Source: Hohaiivirga grylli
GTDB taxonomy: Bacteria; Pseudomonadota; Alphaproteobacteria; Rhizobiales; Beijerinckiaceae
Direction of reading: 5' to 3'
DNA length: 64,000 nt
NCBI RefSeq assembly: GCF_039655745.1
Contig: NZ_JBBYXI010000002.1
Location: 186,001 to 250,000 of the forward strand
The position numbers and the translations under genes are program-made. Shown here one piece after another: positions 26,187 through 34,511 of the stretch. Positions within the stretch are counted from its first letter, which is position 1. Each line of letters opens with the position of its first letter. The notes below the pieces were generated by a model. That model did not search any database. It was not told the DNA's origin and saw only the letters and a list, made by a program, of their open reading frames with translations.

Positions 26187-26879
26187 ATGTTTGATTCAAT
26201 ACGTGGCGCACTGGTGCCGATACATAAAGAAGGTTATCCCTTCATTCTGATCGCACTGATCCTCACGATCCTGCTTGGATGGCTCTGGTCCCCACTGGGC
26301 TGGATTGGGACAATACTGACCCTGTGGGTCTGCTATTTCTTCCGTGACCCGCCACGTGTAACACCTCAGGAAGAAGGCCTTGTTATTTCTCCGGCTGATG
26401 GCAAAGTCAGCCTGATTACGACGGCTGTTCCACCTTCAGAGCTTAATCTTCCAGCAGAGCCAATGACACGTATTTCCGTGTTCATGAACGTTTTCAACTG
26501 CCATGTGAACCGCAGTCCGATTGCTGGCAAGGTAACAGAGATTGTTTATACACCCGGCTTGTTCCTGAATGCAGAGATGGATAAGGCCAGTGATGATAAT
26601 GAGCGCAATGCGCTGGTTATCGAAGGTAAAACGGCAACAATTGCTGTTGTTCAGATTGCCGGGCTGGTTGCCCGCCGTATTGTCAGCTTTGTCAAAGAAG
26701 GGGCTGAGCTTGACGCTGGTGAGCGTTTTGGGCTCATTCGCTTTGGATCACGTCTGGATATTTATGTTCCCCAGACATCAGAGGTTCTTGTTGGCCTTGG
26801 GCAAACAGCCGTTGCTGGTGAAACTGTGCTGGTTGATTTGCGCTCGAAAAAAACATCCCGCAATTACCAGACCGATTAA
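26187..26879 (+). CDS. psd: Phosphatidylserine decarboxylase proenzyme
   Basis: Converts phosphatidylserine to phosphatidylethanolamine at the inner membrane. The 230-residue protein is the short (archaeal-type) form common in alphaproteobacteria. It has a hydrophobic N-terminal segment (about 13-50), the core FMNVFNCHVNRSP, and the self-cleavage site Gly-Ser in GLIRFGSRLDIY (about residues 185-196), where Ser becomes the pyruvoyl group. It is followed 64 bases later by pssA, which makes its substrate. Confidence 0.95.
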   Translation: MFDSIRGALVPIHKEGYPFILIALILTILLGWLWSPLGWIGTILTLWVCYFFRDPPRVTPQEEGLVISPADGKVSLITTAVPPSELNLPAEPMTRISVFMNVFNCHVNRSPIAGKVTEIVYTPGLFLNAEMDKASDDNERNALVIEGKTATIAVVQIAGLVARRIVSFVKEGAELDAGERFGLIRFGSRLDIYVPQTSEVLVGLGQTAVAGETVLVDLRSKKTSRNYQTD

Positions 26880-26943
26880 GGTTGGCAGAAGGGCCTGTTC
26901 AGCTGTATGAATAGGCTCTTGTTGCTTTTGTTCAAAGAACGAT

Positions 26944-27807
26944 ATGACCGACCTGTTTCCACCTTTTGCCCCTGAGGGCAATGAATCCAGAAAACGTCTT
27001 TTCCGTCCGATATCCTTCAGGGTTATCGTGCCGAATATCATAACGTTGCTTGCGTTGTGCCTTGGCTTGACGGCTATTCGTTTCTCGTTTGATGCACGTT
27101 GGGATATTGCCGTTTTCTCTATCTTGGGAGCCGCAGTCCTAGACGGTCTTGATGGGCGTGTTGCCCGCCTTCTTAAAGGAACAAGCCGCTTTGGTGCAGA
27201 GCTGGATTCTCTTGCGGATTTTATCAGCTTTGGTGTGGCCCCAGCTTTGCTGCTCTATTCTTTCAGCCTGTCCAATCTCAAATCAATCGGCTGGCTTGTG
27301 GCCTTGATTTTTGCGATGTCAATGGCGCTGCGTCTGGCCCGTTTCAATGCAATGATCGATGCGCCTTCGCGCCCGGACTGGCAGCATAACTTCTTTACCG
27401 GTGTTCCGGCTCCGGCTGGCGCTATGCTGGCTATGTTACCGGTTTATCTGTCCATGTTGACGGACATTTCAATTGGTGAAGCCGGTGCCGTTGTTATCAC
27501 GGTTTATACGCTGCTGATTGCTTTCCTAACCATCAGTACAATCCCTGTCTACTCCGGCAAGAATCTGGGCTTGAGTGTCCCACGGCATGTCGTATTGCCT
27601 CTCTTTATTGCTCTGGTTGTCGCTATTGGACTGGTTCTCAGTTTCCCATTTACAATGATGACCCTGATTTCTCTTGGTTTTCTTTCCTCTATTCCATTTG
27701 GCTTTGTTCAGTATCGTCGTCTGGCACGTGAAGAAGCCAAACAGGGGAACGCGAATACCGCTTCAACCGTTGATACAACAGAGAACCAGGTGGGGAGCGA
27801 AAATTAA
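26944..27807 (+). CDS. pssA: CDP-diacylglycerol-serine O-phosphatidyltransferase
   Basis: Makes phosphatidylserine from CDP-diacylglycerol and serine. The 287-residue multispanning protein carries the CDP-alcohol phosphotransferase motif D-G-x2-G-R-x-A-R-x8-G-x3-D-x3-D, seen in DGLDGRVARLLKG and AELDSLAD (about residues 61-87). It has about eight hydrophobic segments and a polar C-terminal tail. It is in an operon with psd; its TAA stop overlaps the ATG of maf by one base. Confidence 0.94.
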   Translation: MTDLFPPFAPEGNESRKRLFRPISFRVIVPNIITLLALCLGLTAIRFSFDARWDIAVFSILGAAVLDGLDGRVARLLKGTSRFGAELDSLADFISFGVAPALLLYSFSLSNLKSIGWLVALIFAMSMALRLARFNAMIDAPSRPDWQHNFFTGVPAPAGAMLAMLPVYLSMLTDISIGEAGAVVITVYTLLIAFLTISTIPVYSGKNLGLSVPRHVVLPLFIALVVAIGLVLSFPFTMMTLISLGFLSSIPFGFVQYRRLAREEAKQGNANTASTVDTTENQVGSEN

Positions 27808-28439
27808 TGCCTGAAACTGTGCGGCCAAAGCTTGTTCTTGCTTCTGCGTCTCCGAGAAGGCTTTCATTGCTGCAACAGATTGGTGTTGAGCCTGATAGGC
27901 TCCAGCCCGCTGATATGGACGAAACACCCGGGAAGTTTGAAACACCGCGTGAGCTTGCCGCACGCCTTGCTCTTGCGAAGGCGGTTGTTGCCTCTGAGCG
28001 CGTCAAAGCAAGGGCAGGGGATGAGAACTCTGTTATCCTTGCTGCCGATACTGTTGTTGCTGTCGGAAGGCGCATCCTGCCAAAAGCCGAGGTTTTGGAG
28101 GAGGCAGATGCATGTCTGCGTCTTCTATCAGGCCGGACGCACCGGGTTTATACTGGCTTGTGTCTTATCAACCAGCATGGCAAAGCAAGCCGGCGTTTAG
28201 TTGAAAGCAGGGTTCGCTTCAAACGTTTATCACGGCTTGATATCGAGAGTTATCTTGCGAGCCATGAATGGAAAGGTAAGGCCGGCGGTTATGCCATTCA
28301 GGGGCTTGCCGGTGCCTTTGTTATCAATATGGTTGGCTCTTTCCATGCTGTTGTTGGATTACCATTGTATGAAACGGTTTCTCTCCTTGAAGGAGCGGGC
28401 TATCCGGTTCATTCTGGATGGAATGGTACAAAATCCTGA
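27807..28439 (+). CDS. maf: Maf family nucleotide pyrophosphatase
   Basis: A house-cleaning pyrophosphatase for non-canonical or methylated nucleotides. It is 210 residues long, with the N-terminal LASASPRRLSLLQQIG (about 10-25), the catalytic-base region ILAADTVVAVG, and EWKGKAGGYAIQGLAG near 150-165. ATG 27807 overlaps the pssA stop, so it is translationally coupled. It is followed by yacG, a pairing common in alphaproteobacteria. Confidence 0.93.
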   Translation: MPETVRPKLVLASASPRRLSLLQQIGVEPDRLQPADMDETPGKFETPRELAARLALAKAVVASERVKARAGDENSVILAADTVVAVGRRILPKAEVLEEADACLRLLSGRTHRVYTGLCLINQHGKASRRLVESRVRFKRLSRLDIESYLASHEWKGKAGGYAIQGLAGAFVINMVGSFHAVVGLPLYETVSLLEGAGYPVHSGWNGTKS

Positions 28440-28452
28440 TTTATTACAGCGA

Positions 28453-28662
28453 ATGACAATGAGTAAGCCTGTTCAGATAAAGTCACCAGAGGGAAAGTCC
28501 CGCTGTCCAATTTGTGATAAGCCAACAGCTGAGGATTTTCGACCATTCTGTTCAAAGCGTTGTGCAGATGTTGATCTTCACCGCTGGCTGAATTCTTCTT
28601 ACGTCATCCAGACAGAGGAAGAAGCTGATGACAGCATGGCATCTGGCAGTTCCGAACAATAG
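28453..28662 (+). CDS. yacG: DNA gyrase inhibitor YacG (zinc-binding)
   Basis: A 69-residue zinc-ribbon protein with four cysteines in CPICDKPT and FCSKRCADVDL, followed by the conserved HRWL. Relatives bind GyrB and inhibit gyrase. The start is uncertain: ATG 28453 and ATG 28459 are both usable, and an in-frame ATG at 28423 overlaps maf. The frame is open still further inside maf, but that part is a shadow of maf. Confidence 0.88.
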   Translation: MTMSKPVQIKSPEGKSRCPICDKPTAEDFRPFCSKRCADVDLHRWLNSSYVIQTEEEADDSMASGSSEQ

Positions 28663-29126
28663 ATAACTCGGGGCTGATGACGTTGTAGGACGTCCTGCTA
28701 CTGCTTTTTTTGCGTAGCGATATTATTCATTATTCCGTGATCAGTTACAGCTCTCATCGAGCTGAGCATTATGCGTATATTGGTTAGAACGGACAGAGCT
28801 ATGCGGTAATGATCGTGTACAATTCTTTACACTAAGATTCACTAAATTGCGTTATAATGTACGGGTTATGTATATTGTATCTGAACCCGTATGGTCTCGC
28901 TTATTCAGCACAAAACTTAGAATTCAATAACAGCTTGCCTGAGTTGAGAAATCGTACAGATATCATTTTGTTTATATATTTTTAAAGAATTTATTTAAAT
29001 TCGAATTTGGATTGTGTAGTATGATTTTCTACATTAATTTGTTTTGTTTTTGCTTTGTTTTTGTTCTATAAATATATTACGTAAAAATCTGTTTAAGCAA
29101 ATACACATATTTTGGGTGGCATTCTT
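28663..29126. other. 464-base intergenic region upstream of the second autotransporter
   Basis: No convincing gene. A 10-base palindrome AGGACGTCCT near 28687-28696, followed by seven T at about 28705, may act as a weak terminator of the psd-yacG run. A TATAAT hexamer is at 28853-28858 and an 8-bp dyad at 28860-28891. The last 150 bases are very AT-rich. Confidence 0.6.
28860..28891. promoter_or_regulatory. 8-bp inverted repeat upstream of the second autotransporter
   Basis: TACGGGTT (28860-28867) and AACCCGTA (28884-28891) are perfect arms 16 bases apart, directly downstream of a TATAAT hexamer. The geometry fits an operator or a leader hairpin. This is inference only. Confidence 0.35.
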
Positions 29127-32100
29127 ATGAACAATCAATCTCTCCGTATGGAGCGTGCACGCGCTTCCAATTTCAAATACCTTTGTTCTGTTGGTTTTTT
29201 GGCTGCTCTCGTGTACGGCGGGACAGGGAGTGCCTTGGCAGGTCAAATCTCTGTCACAGATGGTACGACAATCACTCAAAATGGTGGGACATTTTCTAAT
29301 GTTGCTGGTACGCCACTGGGTGCTGCGCTTTATGCAGCAAACGCTGGCAGCCTTATTAAGGGAACAGATCTGATTATTGATGCAGATACGTTCACAACCA
29401 TGGCAACTGTCAGAGTGGTGAATGGTGGCGTAATCAACCTGTTTGGCAATACAGTTATTAAAGGGCGTGGGCTTCATGCTAGCGGTGCAACATCTGCCAT
29501 CTCGATGGAAGGTGGTTCGATCACCGTCAATATGAATGCCGTTGAAGTTACAAGTAATGCAAATGTCACGCTTAAGAATGTAACGATTGTAGATACGATT
29601 GGCACTGTCGGTGCCATTCAGGTAAGTAATAATAGTAACTTAAATATTACAGGTGGTTCTATCACCACCCAGAATACTTCCCGTGGTATCAATATTTATT
29701 CTGGAAGTACGGCCTACGTTGATGGAACAACAATCACAACAAGTGGAAGTAATGCCAGTGCCATTGTTAATATGCAGTCGGGCAAATCTGCAATAGTTAC
29801 ACTGGATGCCCGGAATTTCACGTTTAATACATTTGGTTCCGGTTCCTACGGTCTGGATGCTAATAGCTATGGCACATCTGTTCTGCAGAACGGCTCCATT
29901 CACACACGTGGCCAAAATGCCAATGGTATCTGGGCTGTCGGTAAATCTGGTGTGGCAGACGCAGTTCAGGTGACAGGTGATCGCCTGACAATTGAGACTG
30001 AAGGTACAAATGCTCATGGTGTTCTGGCTCAGATTAACGGAAGTGTTAAGCTGACGAATACAGATATCACTGTTAAGAGTGCTTTTGGGGTTTATGCTGA
30101 CCAGATCGCCAATATTACTATGGATACCGGCACAATCAGACTGAATGGTTCTGGTGGTTCTGCTGTTATGACTTCGATGGCGAATAGCTTTGTTAATCTG
30201 AATAATGTCACTGTCAGCTCTGATTCATATAATGTTACGGGTTATAATTCCTATTCCCGGTCAGTCATTACAGTAACCAATGGTTCATTGACTTTGACTG
30301 GCTCTGGTAACAAGGGAATATTTGCCCAGTCACAGGGGACAGTTAATATAGAAAATACCAACATGCAGATCACAGGTGATGGCTCTGTTGGTATGGTCTT
30401 CTATGGAGTAACTGCACCCAATAATGTAACGGTGACAGGCGGTTCCCTGTATGTGCCGAAGGGTCTCGGGATTTACGCAGTCGGCGGAACTGATACGGCA
30501 ACCCTTACCAATACTTCCGTTACAGGCGATGTGCTGGTTGGTGCTGAAGCTTATGTTTCGGGTGCAACCGAGGCAGGTTCCAAACTTCAGATTAATGCAT
30601 CCGGTACCAAGTTATCCGGTGCTGCCTATGTTGACGAACTTTCATCATCCAATCTTGTTCTGAACTCTGGTTCAGAATGGATGCTTACAGATGCTTCTGT
30701 CGTGGATGTTCCTCAATCTGAGGTTTCAACGCTGACAGTTAATGACAGTACTATCGGTTTTGCTGCACCAGCTAACGATCGGTACCAGACACTTGTGATT
30801 GGTGCTGGTGTTGTCGATAGCAGTGTAACGGCTGTTTACACCGCAAATAATGCAACTTTACGTTTGAACACTCTCCTGAATGAGGGTGGGGCGCTTTCCA
30901 ATCAGTTTACCGATCGTTTGCTGGTTAATGGTGATGTTGCAGGTATGACGACGGTTGTCGTGAATCCGGTTGTGGGGAGCCGTGGCGGGGCCACCTCTCT
31001 GGATGGTAACAATCAGGCTGCTGAAGGTATTTCAATTATTCAGGTATCGGGTAATTCTACTGCTGATTCTTTCAAGCTACATGGTGGTTATGTTACGGCT
31101 TTAGGGACACCCTATCAGTATTCGCTCTACGCTTATGGTCCGGGTTCAGTAAATGGCTCCGCAGATGAGCGCCAGCGCCTTGTTAGCGGTACGAATCCGT
31201 TCTGGGATTATCGGTTGCAGAGCGTGTATGTGGAGCCTGTCGATCCGATTGATCCGGTTAACCCGGTTGATCCCGGTAATCCGGATAAGTCTGGTGGCGG
31301 AAACACAGGTGGCCCTTCCATTACAACTCCCAAGGTTCGAGCTGTTGCTCCACAGGTTGCAAATTACCTGATTGGTCCAACCGCTCTGTTCCATGCCGGT
31401 TTGCAGGATATTGGTAACCTGCATAAACGCCTTGGCGAAATCCGCGATGATCGTGTGACAGGTCGTACTGGCGGGAAGGGTGAGTTCTTTATGCGTGCTT
31501 ATGGCGGCGTGTATGATTACAAATCTAACCGCAATGCCTACTCTTACGGTTATGACGCCAATATCGATTATGCTGCCGTGCAGTTAGGTGGAAGCCTCTA
31601 TGCGTTTGAGAGCAAGAACAGTGTCACCCGCTTTGGCGTTGCAGCCAGCATAGGTAGCCTGTCTTTTGATCCGAAGAATGTACGTGGTACAACATCTACG
31701 AAGCTCGATACATGGTCCGTCTCAGCTTACGGCACGTACTTGCATGATAGCGGCTGGTATGTTGATGGTATCCTGTCTTACGGTGCGTTTGATGGCAATG
31801 TCTCGACGACTTACCGTGGCAACACAGCCTCTCTGAGCGGGACAAGCTTCTCTGCATCTCTGGAGACAGGTTATCCCTTCCAGCTTGGAAATGGCCTTGT
31901 TCTGGAGCCACAGGCACAAGTGATCTATCAGCGTCTGATGTTTGACCGTAAGTTTGATACAGACATGTTTACGGTTTCACTTGGCACGCTTGATCAGGTA
32001 ACCGCCCGTGTTGGCGCACGTCTGTCGAAGACATTTGCTCAGCCTGAGCAGGACCGTCTGATCACGGTTTATGCCAAGGCGAATGTTCTTCACACTTTTG

Positions 32101-32297
32101 GTAGCAACAACAAGGTCTTCCTTGGAGACACCTTCCGCATCGGTGATTTTGGCACATCGATTGAAGGTGGTGTTGGTATCAATGCCACATTGTCGAAGAA
32201 CGTCTCGCTTTATGGTGAGGTCTCGTATCAGCACCGTATTGGCAAATCTGGTGTCTCCGGTGTCAGTGCAACCGGTGGATTGCGATACGCATTCTGA
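29127..32297 (+). CDS. Type V autotransporter with pertactin-like passenger
   Basis: 1056 residues. A long signal region (about 1-40, ending SALA-GQ) is followed by a beta-helix passenger (about 41-690) rich in Gly, Ser, Thr and Asn with many short T-x-N/V-x-N repeats. A Pro-rich linker with repeated (I/N)P and DP steps lies near 698-725 (PVDPIDPVNPVDPG). The barrel occupies about 780-1056 and ends GGLRYAF, the usual terminal Phe. The junction segment FHAGLQDIGNLHKRLGEIRDD resembles that of the protein at 7634. It is likely an adhesin. ATG 29127 follows GGGTGG; an in-frame TTG at 29112 is rejected. Confidence 0.9.
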   Translation: MNNQSLRMERARASNFKYLCSVGFLAALVYGGTGSALAGQISVTDGTTITQNGGTFSNVAGTPLGAALYAANAGSLIKGTDLIIDADTFTTMATVRVVNGGVINLFGNTVIKGRGLHASGATSAISMEGGSITVNMNAVEVTSNANVTLKNVTIVDTIGTVGAIQVSNNSNLNITGGSITTQNTSRGINIYSGSTAYVDGTTITTSGSNASAIVNMQSGKSAIVTLDARNFTFNTFGSGSYGLDANSYGTSVLQNGSIHTRGQNANGIWAVGKSGVADAVQVTGDRLTIETEGTNAHGVLAQINGSVKLTNTDITVKSAFGVYADQIANITMDTGTIRLNGSGGSAVMTSMANSFVNLNNVTVSSDSYNVTGYNSYSRSVITVTNGSLTLTGSGNKGIFAQSQGTVNIENTNMQITGDGSVGMVFYGVTAPNNVTVTGGSLYVPKGLGIYAVGGTDTATLTNTSVTGDVLVGAEAYVSGATEAGSKLQINASGTKLSGAAYVDELSSSNLVLNSGSEWMLTDASVVDVPQSEVSTLTVNDSTIGFAAPANDRYQTLVIGAGVVDSSVTAVYTANNATLRLNTLLNEGGALSNQFTDRLLVNGDVAGMTTVVVNPVVGSRGGATSLDGNNQAAEGISIIQVSGNSTADSFKLHGGYVTALGTPYQYSLYAYGPGSVNGSADERQRLVSGTNPFWDYRLQSVYVEPVDPIDPVNPVDPGNPDKSGGGNTGGPSITTPKVRAVAPQVANYLIGPTALFHAGLQDIGNLHKRLGEIRDDRVTGRTGGKGEFFMRAYGGVYDYKSNRNAYSYGYDANIDYAAVQLGGSLYAFESKNSVTRFGVAASIGSLSFDPKNVRGTTSTKLDTWSVSAYGTYLHDSGWYVDGILSYGAFDGNVSTTYRGNTASLSGTSFSASLETGYPFQLGNGLVLEPQAQVIYQRLMFDRKFDTDMFTVSLGTLDQVTARVGARLSKTFAQPEQDRLITVYAKANVLHTFGSNNKVFLGDTFRIGDFGTSIEGGVGINATLSKNVSLYGEVSYQHRIGKSGVSGVSATGGLRYAF

Positions 32298-32316
32298 ATG
32301 ACATAATTAAGTAATG

Positions 32317-32349
32317 AAAAAGCCCCTGAGTATCTTCAGGGGCTTTTTT
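32317..32349 (+). terminator. Rho-independent terminator after the second autotransporter
   Basis: AAAAAGCCCCTGA (32317-32329) pairs with TCAGGGGCTTTTT (32336-32348) around a 6-base loop and runs into T. Confidence 0.92.
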
Positions 32350-32360
32350 GTTTTTAATGC

Positions 32361-32725
32361 CTATATCGTAAAGCATTGACCAGAAGACTGAAGGCAGGGG
32401 ACATATGCCACTCCAGAGCTGGCAAGAGCTGCTCCAAGAATGTGTGTCGTTGTATTGATAACATGCTCACCTGCTGAAATGCGGATATTACCAACTGGCC
32501 TGTCTCTGAATTCAGTAATCACTGGAGCTCTTCATCAATCTCGTCAAAACGTGGACCAATCGTCTGCAGCAACCGCTCACCAGCTTCTGTCAGCGCAACG
32601 CTTCTTGTGTGCGTGTCAGCGCTGGATTCCCAGTCGTGATTCAAGCTGTTTGATTGTATGGCTGAGAGCTGACTGGGAGACCCAATTTTTGCTGCTGTCG
32701 TTGCAGAATGTTTTCGTTTCTGCAT
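32361..32725 (-). pseudogene. Decayed LysR-type regulator gene
   Basis: Reading the minus strand and switching frames recovers a LysR protein in pieces. First comes HSATTAAKIG, then after a one-base shift VSQSALSHTIKQLESRLGIQ (the helix-turn-helix). After another shift come TRSVALTEAGERLLQTIGPRF and DEIDEEL, then in a third frame EFRDRPVGNIRISAGEHV. This joins directly to LGAALASSGVAYVP, which in intact LysR proteins lies about 150 residues further on. So there are at least two frameshifts, a large internal deletion and a damaged N-terminus. No single frame could encode a working regulator. Confidence 0.8.
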
Positions 32726-32730
32726 CTTAA

Positions 32731-33140
32731 TTTATATGAAAACAAAAATATGTATCTGTTTTTTGGAATTTTATTAATTATTGATTGAGTGTGTCATGGA
32801 TATTTTGAATATAGATTTTATGTATTTTTATTTAATTTAAATAAGTTATTTATAATAAAATATAGTTTTTTTTATAAAATATTTTCTAATTGATAATAAA
32901 ATTGTTGCCTTTTGAATAATGAATCTATTAAATTCTGTATAAAGTGAAATAAATTTCTATTTATTGTTGAATATAATGTGTTCCTTCTTCAGTGGAAGGC
33001 GCAGGGTTAAGGGGCTTTTAGCATATTATTTGCTGTTTCCAGCTTCCAGCTATCGGTTGGTGGTTAATTCTGTGTTTTCACAAGACGGTACGCCTTATGG
33101 ATGGAGGGGGCTTCCCTCCTGACAATCTTTTGAGGGTATT
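32731..33140. other. Very AT-rich region upstream of the type I secretion operon
   Basis: No gene is seen. From about 32731 to 32985 nearly all bases are A or T, in long runs; composition then rises towards the first operon gene. This is probably the control region of the operon, where a xenogeneic silencer or bend-sensitive regulator could act. A GAGGG box at 33132-33136 is the ribosome-binding site of the next gene. Confidence 0.6.
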
Positions 33141-34499
33141 ATGAAGTCTACACGTAACGCGGTATTTTTATGTACCGTTCTGGCACTGATGTCTGCTGCG
33201 GCTTTGATCTATGTTTTGGCTTATGAGTCTAGCTTTATTGCTCATAACCTTATCATTAACGCCGCTATTGCCGCTTTGGCCGGGATAGCTGTTCTGTATG
33301 CTTTATATACTCTGCTAATAATATCTCGCGGTATGGCACAATGGCGCAAGATTGCCATTGAGTTTCCTCGCGGTGCAGAAGAGCCGAAGCTGAACGGCGC
33401 CATGCGTATTTTCAAGGGACGCCTTAAGCATCTGATCAGCTTTGATGAGCTTGAGCGTACAGCTGCCGTTCATATGCTTGATAAAGCGCTGGAATGGCGT
33501 GTCCGATTTCTTGATTATGCTGCAGGTCTTCTGATCGGCCTTGGTCTGCTTGGGACGTTCGTTGGTCTGACGACGACGATGGAAGGTATCAAGACATCTA
33601 TCCAGATGTTGTCTGGTGGTGGTGATGTCGATGCCAAGCTTCTTGTGTCGAGCCTTGCAGCTCCGCTCGGTGGTATGTCGACGGCCTTCTCGTCTTCCAT
33701 GTTTGGTCTGGCCTCATCCCTCATCAGTGGTGCGCTGAGCCACTTTCTTGGTCGTGCCTCAGAAGGCTGGGTTCATGAAATCGAAAAGTGGGCCAATGTT
33801 GCCCATTCAACAGATGCACCGCCAAGCTCAGCTGGTGAAGCGACACAGGCTTCCATTGATCGTCTGACCGGTATCATCAACAAGCATGCTATTTTTGCCG
33901 CTGAAGATCGCGTCAAGTTTGATGCCCGTCTGGACGCAATGATTGTTGCCCAGCAAAGCATGAGCACCCATATGCGCGAAGCAACCTCTCTGCTGGCCGA
34001 TATGCAGGGTGGTCTGGTCAATCTGGGTACTCTGACTAAAGAAGCTCTGGAGATGCAGAGAGGGCTTGCCCCCATGCTCGCGGCCATTGCAGAGGCAACA
34101 CGTGACAGTGCCGAGGCTGCGGGTGTCTTCAATCACAATATTTCCAAGGTCGTTGATGCTGTTGAGCGTAACAGTCTGTCCATGACGGAATGCGTCAGCA
34201 GCATTACGGATATGCGTGTCAATGTGACGGGTGCTGCTCAGGGGCTTCTGGGTAACCTTGCCCAGATCGAGCGCCACTCACAGTTTGCTTCGGATCAGCT
34301 GTCTAAACTCAATGACAATGATGGTGAACGTTCCGCGACACTGAATGCAGCAACCAACACGCTGCGTATGCAGCAGGAAGCTGTAATGGCCTGTGTGCGC
34401 GAATTAACTCAGGCAAAGGTTTCTATTGTTGCTGCTGTCAATGCTCCTCCTCGTCTGGAGACGCAAAAGCCCGTCCGCGAGACGGTTGCTGCCGAGTAA
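33141..34499 (+). CDS. MotA/TolQ/ExbB-like proton-channel protein (SiiB-like)
   Basis: 452 residues, first gene of the secretion operon. Two hydrophobic helices near 7-27 and 37-61 and two more near 126-146 and 178-202 flank a cytoplasmic segment, the MotA/TolQ layout. The third helix carries GLLGTFVGLTTTM and the fourth GGMSTAFSSSMFGLASS, matching the channel-lining signatures of this superfamily. A long cytoplasmic tail (about 210-452) is predicted helical or coiled coil. With the MotB-like protein at 35919 it should form a proton channel, as SiiB with SiiA in Salmonella SPI-4. The link to secretion rests on gene context. The gene does not look flagellar: no flagellar genes are near. Confidence 0.82.
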   Translation: MKSTRNAVFLCTVLALMSAAALIYVLAYESSFIAHNLIINAAIAALAGIAVLYALYTLLIISRGMAQWRKIAIEFPRGAEEPKLNGAMRIFKGRLKHLISFDELERTAAVHMLDKALEWRVRFLDYAAGLLIGLGLLGTFVGLTTTMEGIKTSIQMLSGGGDVDAKLLVSSLAAPLGGMSTAFSSSMFGLASSLISGALSHFLGRASEGWVHEIEKWANVAHSTDAPPSSAGEATQASIDRLTGIINKHAIFAAEDRVKFDARLDAMIVAQQSMSTHMREATSLLADMQGGLVNLGTLTKEALEMQRGLAPMLAAIAEATRDSAEAAGVFNHNISKVVDAVERNSLSMTECVSSITDMRVNVTGAAQGLLGNLAQIERHSQFASDQLSKLNDNDGERSATLNAATNTLRMQQEAVMACVRELTQAKVSIVAAVNAPPRLETQKPVRETVAAE

Positions 34500-34511
34500 C
34501 AGGGGGGAATT

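Noticed and set aside
28826..28858. TTTACA and TATAAT as a sigma-70 promoter for the second autotransporter
   Set aside because: The spacing is 21 bases, too long for a normal promoter; only the TATAAT hexamer was mentioned.
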